Shown one piece after another: positions 16,408 to 24,496 of a DNA stretch of 64,000 nt. The DNA comes from Micromonospora sp. Llam0 (GTDB lineage Bacteria; Actinomycetota; Actinomycetes; Mycobacteriales; Micromonosporaceae): NCBI RefSeq assembly GCF_003751085.1, contig NZ_RJJY01000002.1:2294001-2358000 (forward strand), read 5' to 3'. The notes below the pieces were generated by a model. That model saw nothing but the letters and a program-made list of their open reading frames with translations, had not been told where the DNA came from and did not search any database. The position numbers and the translations under genes were made by a program. Position 1 is the first letter of the stretch; each line of letters opens with the position of its first letter.

Positions 16408-19400
16408 GGGAAGACCCCCGCGCGTGCGGGGACGACCCGTTGCTCGAGCCGCATCGCGAACAGCCGAGACGTGGGATCACCCGCGTACGCAGCGAGTAGT
16501 ACGCGGGCGACTACCGCGAGCGTCCGCGTCAGGGATCACCCCCGCGTGCGCGGGGAGCAGCTGCTCATGGGCGGCGGCGTTCGTTCCTTCCAGGGATCAC
16601 CCCCGCGTGCGCGGGGAGCAGACCAGCAGCGTCGGGACCGAACGCTCGAAGGCGGGATCACCCCCGCGTGCGCGGGGAGCAGCCGAGGACGGCGCGCTTC
16701 AGGTTGTCGCTGGCGGGATCACCCCCGCGTGCGCGGGGAGCAGGAGTGTGACAGACACCCGGTAGGCCTAGCAAGGGGATCACCCCCGCGTGCGCGGGGA
16801 GCAGGTGCGGGGTCTGCTGGACCGCCTGGACGCCGGGGGATCACCCCCGCGTGCGCGGGGAGCAGACGGTGACCCGGCACTCCTGGATCGGCTTGTTGGG
16901 ATCACCCCCGCGTGCGCGGGGAGCAGTGTGGCCCCGTCCCGCTGGATCCGGCTGGTCAGGGATCACCCCCGCGTGCGCGGGGAGCAGCCGACCTGCTCCT
17001 GCCCGAGCGGCGCGAAGCTGGGATCACCCCCGCGTGCGCGGGGAGCAGCTGCCGATGCCGTGGGACCAGATCGATGCCGTGGGATCACCCCCGCGTGCGC
17101 GGGGAGCAGGATACGGGCGCGTTCGCGGACGCCCGGCCCGTGGGATCACCCCCGCGTGCGCGGGGAGCAGGACCACCCGCTGGTCAAGGAGCGGCCGGAC
17201 CTGGGATCACCCCCGCGTGCGCGGGGAGCAGAGCAGGGAGATCGACTCCCACTGCTCGCGGCGGGGATCACCCCCGCGTGCGCGGGGAGCAGCGGAACAC
17301 CATCCAGCGGTGGGAGGACGGGAAGGGATCACCCCCGCGTGCGCGGGGAGCAGGACGGCGTCCGGCTGGTCGGCCACGCCGCCGCGGGATCACCCCCGCG
17401 TGCGCGGGGAGCAGAGTAGTCGACCCTGACCTGCAGTTTTTCGCCAGGGATCACCCCCGCGTGCGCGGGGAGCAGGATCGCCGCGATCGTGTCGCTGATG
17501 CGGTCGAGGGATCACCCCCGCGTGCGCGGGGAGCAGCGGCGGAACCGGTCGCGAGCAAATCCGGAACCGGGATCACCCCCGCGTGCGCGGGGAGCAGGAC
17601 CGCCTTGATACGCGGCATCCTCTGCCAGAGGGATCACCCCCGCGTGCGCGGGGAGCAGCGGCGGAACCGGTCGCGAGCAAATCCGGAACCGGGATCACCC
17701 CCGCGTGCGCGGGGAGCAGGACCGCCTTGATACGCGGCATCCTCTGCCAGAGGGATCACCCCCGCGTGCGCGGGGAGCAGGACCGCCTTGATACGCGGCA
17801 TCCTCTGCCAGAGGGATCACCCCCGCGTGCGCGGGGAGCAGACGATGGTGCCGTGGCAGGTGTCGCCGAGCTGCGGATCACCCCCGCGTGCGCGGGGAGC
17901 AGATCGGCTGCCTCGGCGAGGATGGAGAGGAGCTGGGATCACCCCCGCGTGCGCGGGGAGCAGGAGCTTTTCGCCGTCACCCCGACCGACACCCCGGGAT
18001 CACCCCCGCGTGCGCGGGGAGCAGATCGGGTCGCACAGGGTGGCCGAACGAAGCACGGGATCACCCCCGCGTGCGCGGGGAGCAGGGCGTCGAACCGTCG
18101 ATCCCGATCACCGACATGGGATCACCCCCGCGTGCGCGGGGAGCAGGCCTGCTGTTCGGCCGGGTAGCGGTGTTCGGTGGGATCACCCCCGCGTGCGCGG
18201 GGAGCAGCGGCGACCTGCCGCCACCCGTCGGCGCCGGCGGGGATCACCCCCGCGTGCGCGGGGAGCAGCGGCGCCCGTCCCGGATGTCGGCCAGCAGCCG
18301 GGGATCACCCCCGCGTGCGCGGGGAGCAGGTACACGTACAGCGTGTCGCGGTACGCGGCCGGGGATCACCCCCGCGTGCGCGGGGAGCAGGACGGCTCGA
18401 TCTTCGATCCGCCGACCGAGGTGGGATCACCCCCGCGTGCGCGGGGAGCAGGGGAGCGGGCAGTGCAGCCGGGCGTCACGCGAGGGATCACCCCCGCGTG
18501 CGCGGGGAGCAGGACTGGGTGAGGTCGGTGCAGCTGCCGATCGAGGGATCACCCCCGCGTGCGCGGGGAGCAGACGGCAAGACGAAGGTCATGCCGAGGC
18601 CATTCGGGATCACCCCCGCGTGCGCGGGGAGCAGGGTGGGCTACTGCCGGGCCGGACACCTTCGACTGGGATCACCCCCGCGTGCGCGGGGAGCAGGCGT
18701 CCTCGACCTGGGCGTCCACCTCGGCCGCGGGATCACCCCCGCGTGCGCGGGGAGCAGTACGCGAGCGTCACGGCGGTACGCGGCATCGCCGGATCACCCC
18801 CGCGTGCGCGGGGAGCAGGTGATCATCGCGACCGGCGGCGCGGCAGCAATAGGATCACCCCCGCGTGCGCGGGGAGCAGGGCCGACATTCGGTCAAGGAC
18901 AGCCTATCGACGGGATCACCCCCGCGTGCGCGGGGAGCAGAGCTGCCCCCATCGGGCGTAGGTGAGCTTGACGGGATCACCCCCGCGTGCGCGGGGAGCA
19001 GACCACCTCCGCCGCGCCGCTGGACGGCGGCGAGGGATCACCCCCGCGTGCGCGGGGAGCAGCGGGGCCAGGCGGCTCTTGGTTGGCTGGCGGTGGGATC
19101 ACCCCCGCGTGCGCGGGGAGCAGATCGCTGGGCAGGCCCGGGACGCGGTCGCCGAGGGATCACCCCCGCGTGCGCGGGGATCACCCCCGCGTGCGCGGGG
19201 AGCAGCCCACTCCCGGGCGACGGGTTCCTCCAGCAGCGGGATCACCCCCGCGTGCGCGGGGAGCAGGGCGGAGAAGGCCACCATCCGGGCCACACTCCGG
19301 GATCACCCCCGCGTGCGCGGGGAGCAGCCGCCCGCGACAACCTTCCCCAGGTACGACGGGGGATCACCCCCGCGTGCGCGGGGAGCAGGGCTACTGCACC

Positions 19401-19754
19401 GACACGCAGCTGCGCGCCCAGGGATCACCCCCGCGTGCGCGGGGAGCAGGTGGTCACCTACAGCACGGGTGGGAATTACGGGGGATCACCCCCGCGTGCG
19501 CGGGGAGCAGGCAGCTGTCCACCCGGCGCACCCGGTCCAGGTGGGATCACCCCCGCGTGCGCGGGGAGCAGGGATTGTTGCCGACGTCGATCGGCAACTG
19601 CGGGGGATCACCCCCGCGTGCGCGGGGAGCAGCGACCAGCAGTGGATCGTGCTGCCGCTGGCCTGGGATCACCCCCGCGTGCGCGGGGAGCAGCGAGTTT
19701 TCGGGCGGGTCGGGTGTCTCTCAGGGGGATCACCCCCGCGTGCGCGGGGAGCAG
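16408..19754 (-). CRISPR. CRISPR array 1, type I-E, 53 full repeats
   Basis: I count 53 canonical 29-bp repeats from 16532 to 19754, with 32-nt spacers (one 33-nt, at 18635-18667). The repeat core in crRNA sense is CTCCCCGCGCACGCGGGG followed by the 8-nt handle GTGATCCC, so the array is read on the minus strand. Two decayed repeats, at 16408-16436 and 16473-16499, mark the old trailer end on the left. The leader is at the right, beyond 19754. A truncated repeat is fused directly to a full one at 19157-19205. Spacers at 17537/17659 are identical, as are those at 17598/17720/17781. Long ORFs across the array are artefacts of the repeat. Confidence 0.97.
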
Positions 19755-19810
19755 GCTTGTTGACCTGGGGCGCTAAAGATCAACTGCAGGGTTTTTAATC
19801 ACTTTGGTTC
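19755..19810 (-). promoter_or_regulatory. CRISPR array 1 leader
   Basis: Read on the minus strand into the first repeat, this stretch contains CAAAGTGA (19799-19806), AGTTGATCT (19777-19785) and CAGGTCAA then AAGC next to the repeat. The same blocks occur at exactly the same distances (52 and 31 bases) ahead of array 2. It overlaps the stop codon of the upstream DNA methylase gene. It is the likely site for Cas1-Cas2 docking and new-spacer insertion. Confidence 0.8.
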
Positions 19811-21981
19811 GTAGGGCGGTTCTCCGAGCCGGTGTTTGTGGGCTGTGGCTCTACGGCTGGGTACAGCGTATCCTTCGACGGCTCGGCTGAGCGTTGTAGC
19901 GTCGGCCGAGGGCTGAGACCAAGGGTTCCGCTGGTTAGAGCATCGGTGATCTCGCGAGCCAGGGTGGCGCCGGTCGTTGCGGCGCGGTCGAGGGTTATGC
20001 GGAACTCGACGAGTTGGCGGAAGGCGTGTCCGTACGCTCGCTGCTGTTCCGGTGGCATGACCGGGATGGTGAGGCGCCTGATGTCGATGCGCAGGGCGCC
20101 CGTGGTGCTGGCGACTCGGCCGGCGAGGCGGACGTTGTCGGTGCGGGAAATGATGCCGGCGACGAACCATGGGTCGAACTGGGTGGTGTCGACGCGAAGC
20201 AGTTGAGTGCCCGGTCCGAGCTCGGCCTCGATCTGTTCTGGGGTGGCCACGCGAGCGTTGATTCTGTGGCCGATGATCGGGATCAGGATGTCGCCCGCAC
20301 GTATCCGAGGTCCTGAGGTGTCGGCTGTGCGGGTTGTCGTGCCGGTGGGGGCGCTACCGGACAGGATGTCGGCGGCGGTCAGGACGACGGCGTTGATGGC
20401 GGGTTGGCCGGTGCGACCGCGAGTGGTGGCGCGTAGGACTGTGATGCTGCCGGAGCGGATAAGGTCGGCGATGTCGGCCTGGGGGGCTTCGCGTAGTGGT
20501 GCCGATTGGGTTTTGCGTACTGCTGGGAGGCCGCGTCGTAGGTCGTCGAGCAGGTGATCGAAGTCGCTGATGCTGGCGATGAGCTGGGCCGGGCTGGCGG
20601 TGAGCTCCTTGGATTGCGGTAGGTAGCGTTGCGGGGTCAGATCGACTTCGGCATCGAGCATGTCGATGGCGGGTACGGCGCGGTGCATGCCGGGTTGTTC
20701 GGTGTACTGGTCGGACCGGTAAGAAGCCCAGGCGGTGCCGATGATGTCGATGAGCGGTTCCCCGGTCGTGTCGGCGGTGGTGTCGACGACGAGAACGTTC
20801 CCGGCGGGTGGCTGCTGTGGATTGGGGTGGGTGAGGACCCAGATGTGTAGTCCGATGTTCGTCGGTGCCATCAGGCCGGGGGGAAGGGCGACGACCGCGC
20901 GCAGCGCCTGGCGACGGATCAGTTCCGCGCGGACCCGTCGGCCGGCGGGCCGGGACGCGGCGGCGGGTGGCATGAGCACGACGGCGGTGCCGGTGGTGGC
21001 GAGGTGCGCCAGGGCGTGCTGTACCCAGGCGAGTTCGGGTTCGGTGCGTGGGGGTAGCCCGAAGGCCCACCGGGCGTCGTAGGCGAGGCGGTCGTGGCCC
21101 CAGTCGTGGATGCCGAACGGGAAGTTCGCCACGACCAAATCGGCGCGTAGGTCGGGCAGGGCGTCGGCGAGCATGCTGTCCCCGACGTGGACGACGGGCG
21201 GTGGCGCGTCGTGCCTGTTCCGGCGGGCGCGAAGGTGCACGAACCACAGCCGTACCAGGGTGATCAGGGCGTACTGCGGGTTGATTTCTTGTGCGTAGCA
21301 GCGGGTGATGGTGTCGTCGTGGAGTGCTCGGTCGGCGGCCATGCGCAGGATCGATCCGGTGCCGCTGGTGAAGTCGAAGATGTGGGTGCCGCGTCCGGCG
21401 AGTGTCAACATCGCCTCGGCGACGGTGTCTGGTGTGCCGGCGAGCCCGGACAGCGAGTGGGCGGAGTTGACGTACTGCCGGTGCAGGGACTCGAAGGCGG
21501 TTTCGGCGCCGTGCTCCGAGCCAAGTTCATCCACCGCGTGCAACAGTGTGGTGAGTGGGGTGGTCCACTGCGTCGGCGTGACGTCGGCGACGAGGTCGGC
21601 CAGGTGGGGATCCAGTGAACGCAGGTGTGCGACCAGCTGTTTCGGGGTGGTGGGACGGTCACCGCCGGCCCGGGTGAGCAGGTAGGCGCCGGCGATGCCG
21701 AGGACGTCGCTGATCTGTGCGGCGGGTTGGTAGGTCTCGATGTGCCGCCATGCCCGCCGGGCGGTGTCCGCCTGATGCAGTCGGCCGTGACGGCGCAGCC
21801 ATTGCTCTATCTCTGCCGCGTCGAATGTAGGGCTTGTCGGGGTGCCGCCTACGGGAGTGGGGAAGTCGGCGTAGCGGCGACGCCAGTTGCTGACGGCTGC
21901 CCTGCCGACCTTGGCCAGTTGCGCGATGCCGCTGGCCGTCAGGGTGGCCGCGCTGACGGCCGCGTTCGACTCGTTTGTCAC
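19795..21981 (-). CDS. N6-adenine DNA methylase (HsdM-like) with HTH and S-like region
   Basis: A 728-residue protein from GTG 21981. Residues about 12-65 form an excisionase/MerR-like helix-turn-helix (TASGIAQLAKVGRAAVSNWR). SAM-binding motif I is FDFTSGTGSILRMA (203-216). The catalytic motif IV reads VVANFPFG (284-290), an NFPF form of the usual NPPF/NPPY. The last 230 residues contain a specificity-subunit-like part (AGDILIPIIGHRINARVATP). So methylation and target recognition seem fused. No restriction subunit is nearby, so it is either an orphan or a host-defence modifier. It is read towards, and runs into the leader of, CRISPR array 1. Confidence 0.8.
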   Translation of the reverse strand: MTNESNAAVSAATLTASGIAQLAKVGRAAVSNWRRRYADFPTPVGGTPTSPTFDAAEIEQWLRRHGRLHQADTARRAWRHIETYQPAAQISDVLGIAGAYLLTRAGGDRPTTPKQLVAHLRSLDPHLADLVADVTPTQWTTPLTTLLHAVDELGSEHGAETAFESLHRQYVNSAHSLSGLAGTPDTVAEAMLTLAGRGTHIFDFTSGTGSILRMAADRALHDDTITRCYAQEINPQYALITLVRLWFVHLRARRNRHDAPPPVVHVGDSMLADALPDLRADLVVANFPFGIHDWGHDRLAYDARWAFGLPPRTEPELAWVQHALAHLATTGTAVVLMPPAAASRPAGRRVRAELIRRQALRAVVALPPGLMAPTNIGLHIWVLTHPNPQQPPAGNVLVVDTTADTTGEPLIDIIGTAWASYRSDQYTEQPGMHRAVPAIDMLDAEVDLTPQRYLPQSKELTASPAQLIASISDFDHLLDDLRRGLPAVRKTQSAPLREAPQADIADLIRSGSITVLRATTRGRTGQPAINAVVLTAADILSGSAPTGTTTRTADTSGPRIRAGDILIPIIGHRINARVATPEQIEAELGPGTQLLRVDTTQFDPWFVAGIISRTDNVRLAGRVASTTGALRIDIRRLTIPVMPPEQQRAYGHAFRQLVEFRITLDRAATTGATLAREITDALTSGTLGLSPRPTLQRSAEPSKDTLYPAVEPQPTNTGSENRPTNQSD

Positions 21982-22079
21982 ACGTGAACCCTAACACGGA
22001 TGATCAATTTGTGTACGCAGTTCACAGCCTGCTAACTTGCCTGGCAGTCCGCAGTGAGACGAGCCTGTTTGGAGGGACC

Positions 22080-22250
22080 ATGCCACGCCGCGGTCGCAGC
22101 ACCACCATCGGGAAGATCGCCAAGGTCCATCAGGACCGTCGGGTCTCCGAGATTCGGATCCTCGGTGAGCTACTGCGTGGCGAGCGGCCCGCGCAGTGCG
22201 ACGAGGAGCCATCACCCCTGGGAAGCCGGCAGGACCTGGCAGCCCGCTGA
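22080..22250 (+). CDS. 56-residue basic small protein
   Basis: ATG at 22080 is preceded by GGAGGGACC. The product (MPRRGRSTTIGKIAKVHQDR, then RVSEIRILGELLRG) is rich in Arg and Lys in its first half and acidic near the end, with a likely helix in the middle. Together with the next two ORFs it forms a plus-strand run divergent from the methylase. No family recognised. Confidence 0.6.
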   Translation: MPRRGRSTTIGKIAKVHQDRRVSEIRILGELLRGERPAQCDEEPSPLGSRQDLAAR

Positions 22251-22286
22251 CCCGCGTTCCATCATCCCGTCGATCGAAGGAGGACC

Positions 22287-22433
22287 ATGAGTACTTTTGT
22301 CCGCATCCACGCTGCCCACCGTTGCCTCGCCGTGCTTTCCGCCGGTCGCCTACGTCTGCGACGGGGCGGCGAGGCTCGGCCGAGGGTCCACAGCAATGCC
22401 ACCTTCTCGCGGGTACGCGCGAGTGCGCCTTGA
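22287..22433 (+). CDS. 48-residue ORF with perfect ribosome binding site
   Basis: ATG at 22287 follows AAGGAGG at ideal distance. The product begins MSTFVRIHAAHRCLAVLSAG and is Arg-rich. It overlaps the start of the HDxFGH gene in another frame and ends 38 bases inside it. It may be a leader peptide that couples translation to the downstream gene, or a small basic protein of its own. Confidence 0.45.
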   Translation: MSTFVRIHAAHRCLAVLSAGRLRLRRGGEARPRVHSNATFSRVRASAP

Positions 22434-23004
22434 CCCGGCCGTCGGTTCGGCCATCGCTGAGGCGTACGCGGCGGCGCCGGTCCGCGACGAACGGGCCTAC
22501 CCCGCGTACGCCGCGTTCTGCCAGGAGACGGTGCGGCAGTACCACTTCCTGGTGGGTCGGGTGGAGTTCGGTGGCCTGGGCGTGTCGGTGCGGATCGTCG
22601 ACGAGGACCCCTATCCGGATGTCGCGTCGATGGTCGACGACGTGCGGCGACGTCGGCTGAAGGTGTGGTCAAGCGCCGCCAGCGACAATCCGCATCCGTA
22701 TCTGAGTGACGCGGAGAACGACATGTTCCGTGCGGTGCACGACGTGTTCGGACATGCGGCGAGTGGCCGCGGCTTCGACCGCCACGGTGAGGAGGCGGCC
22801 TGGTTGAAGCACTCCGGTACGTACTCCTCGCTTGCCGGTCGGGCGATGAGCATGGAGACGCGTGGGCAGAACTGCTTCCGGATCTTCGGCAGTGGGGGTG
22901 ACCGCTTCGCGGCGCAGAAGGCGGCGCTGCTGCCGCGGGTGTTCAGCGATCCGCGTCTGGCGTGGAAGACCCTTCAGGCGACGGTGCCCGCCGCTCGCTG
23001 CTGA
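22396..23004 (+). CDS. conserved phage/actinobacterial protein with HDxFGH motif
   Basis: About 202 residues from ATG 22396, with GAGGG nine bases upstream; longer starts back to 22297 are possible. The core reads AENDMFRAVHDVFGHAASGR then GFDRHGEEAAW and MSMETRGQN. The paired His in HDVFGH plus the downstream HGEE recalls the iron-binding HDxxGH of aromatic amino-acid hydroxylases, but the similarity is local. From memory, proteins of this shape occur in actinophages and actinomycetes with no assigned function. The gene overlaps the kinase gene by 62 bases at their 3' ends. Confidence 0.6.
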   Translation: MPPSRGYARVRLDPAVGSAIAEAYAAAPVRDERAYPAYAAFCQETVRQYHFLVGRVEFGGLGVSVRIVDEDPYPDVASMVDDVRRRRLKVWSSAASDNPHPYLSDAENDMFRAVHDVFGHAASGRGFDRHGEEAAWLKHSGTYSSLAGRAMSMETRGQNCFRIFGSGGDRFAAQKAALLPRVFSDPRLAWKTLQATVPAARC

Positions 23005-24283
23005 GGCTCGCGATCTCCTGCCGCAGCTGCACCACGACCGCATGCTCCTGACCGTCGACCCGTGTCCGGCGTTCCAGCAGCAGGTTCATCTGACGCACCG
23101 CGCGGTCGGGCTCGCCGAGCGGCAGGTGAGCGCGAGCGGCACGTAGCCGGAGGTCGAACACGACCGGATCGTCGTCGCCGTGTCGTCGGGCGTGTTCGTC
23201 GGCGAGTTGCCGCCACTTCCGTGCGGCGGCGCGGTACTCGCCGGCCGCGTACAGCTGGTCGGCTCGCCTGACGCCTTGCTGCATGTCGGGCGGCCCGGGC
23301 ACGTCCGCGGGCGCGGGGCGGGAGAGGGCCTGGTGCGGCACTCGACCCACGATCGCGGCGTAGGCCTGCACCGCTTCCGCAGCGGCGGGGATGAGCACTC
23401 CCGGTAGTGGCGGCAGGTCGCGGGCATACGGTGCCAGCACGGTGTAGACATCAGCGGCCGTGGCGGGCCGGTCCTGAGGATCAACCGCCAACAGCCGGTG
23501 CACCAGTTCGTCGACCTCGGCGGGGATCTCCGGTTGCAGCTCGGCAGGACGCGGCGGGGAATTCTCCAGCTGATGCCGCACCGTGGTCACGGTCGTCTCC
23601 GCGTCGAACGGTGGTCGGCCGGTGCTGAGGTCGAACAGGGTGGCGCCCAAGCCGTAGAGGTCGGTGCGGTGGTCGGCGGGCCTGCCGAGGATCTGTTCGG
23701 GCGCCATGTAGCCCACCGTGCCCAGGCTCTGTCCGGTCTGGGTGATCCGCGAGTACCGGGCGTCGTCGCGGATCACCGCCAGACCGAAGTCGAGCACCTT
23801 GGCTGCGCCGCTCGTGTCCAGCATGACGTTGCTCGGCTTGATGTCGCGGTGGACCAGGCCGATCCGGGTCGCCGCGAGCAGCACGCTGCTGACCTGGGCT
23901 CCGATCGCGGCGACCCAACCGATCGGCAGCGGGCCCTGCTCGGCGATCAGGTCGGTGAGCGTGGTTCCGTCGATCCTCTGGAGGACGACGTACGGCTGGC
24001 CCTCGTGATCGCCGAGGTCGTGGATGGCGGGTACGCCGGGGTGATCGAGACGAGCGGTCAGGAGTGCCTCGCGGCGGAACCGGCGCACCATGTCCGGGTC
24101 GAGCGTCGCGGGGTCGACGAACTTCACGATGACCTGACGTTCGAGCAGTATGTCCCGGGCCGGCCAGACCTCGCCCATCCCCTTGTGCGCCAACGGGAAT
24201 CGGCCTAGCTCGTATCGACCTTTGACTCTCGTCCCGGGTACCACCCGCCCAGGATAGCGACCGTTTCGCCTGCGGCTGTGCAC
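22943..24283 (-). CDS. Ser/Thr protein kinase with TPR-like C-terminus
   Basis: 446 residues from GTG 24283; an inner GTG a few codons later is an alternative. The kinase domain has VIVKFVD (catalytic Lys), HRDIKPSNVML, VLDFGLAV and GTVGYMAPEQILGRPAD, all intact. No transmembrane segment or PASTA repeats follow; the C-terminal 150 residues are helical and include RRADQLYAAGEYRAAARKWR, like a tetratricopeptide unit. The kinase is therefore probably soluble. It is divergent from the helicase-cas operon, with a shared 213-base promoter region. A role in controlling that operon is possible but not shown. Confidence 0.85.
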   Translation of the reverse strand: MHSRRRNGRYPGRVVPGTRVKGRYELGRFPLAHKGMGEVWPARDILLERQVIVKFVDPATLDPDMVRRFRREALLTARLDHPGVPAIHDLGDHEGQPYVVLQRIDGTTLTDLIAEQGPLPIGWVAAIGAQVSSVLLAATRIGLVHRDIKPSNVMLDTSGAAKVLDFGLAVIRDDARYSRITQTGQSLGTVGYMAPEQILGRPADHRTDLYGLGATLFDLSTGRPPFDAETTVTTVRHQLENSPPRPAELQPEIPAEVDELVHRLLAVDPQDRPATAADVYTVLAPYARDLPPLPGVLIPAAAEAVQAYAAIVGRVPHQALSRPAPADVPGPPDMQQGVRRADQLYAAGEYRAAARKWRQLADEHARRHGDDDPVVFDLRLRAARAHLPLGEPDRAVRQMNLLLERRTRVDGQEHAVVVQLRQEIASLSSERRAPSPEGSSTPDADR

Positions 24284-24496
24284 TCGAGTAGGGTCGACCG
24301 CGTTATCTGGTGAATGAAGTTAACCGGAGATGCCTTGCAAATTAGGTTCACAAGATGCTTTGATGTTGGCCGGCGTTGACCCCGACCCGGGTGCGCCACC
24401 GCCATGCTTCGCGATCGACACGGTCAGCCGTGTCCGACGCGCGACACTTCCGACCATCAGCCCTGGCTCCGCCTGGGTTGTCGACAAGGGATGGTT
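24284..24496. promoter_or_regulatory. divergent promoter region, kinase / helicase-cas operon
   Basis: This 213-base gap lies between divergent starts. It contains the most AT-rich stretch of the neighbourhood around 24305-24370 (for example TTGCAAATTAGG at 24334-24345). Promoters for both units are expected here. I cannot assign exact -35 and -10 boxes. Confidence 0.45.

Noticed and set aside
16327..19798. Many long plus- and minus-strand ORFs with repeated [18 protein letters not shown] and DHPRVRGEQ peptides
   Set aside because: They are translations of the 61-bp CRISPR repeat-spacer units in all frames and have no start signals. The same applies across 35742-44101.
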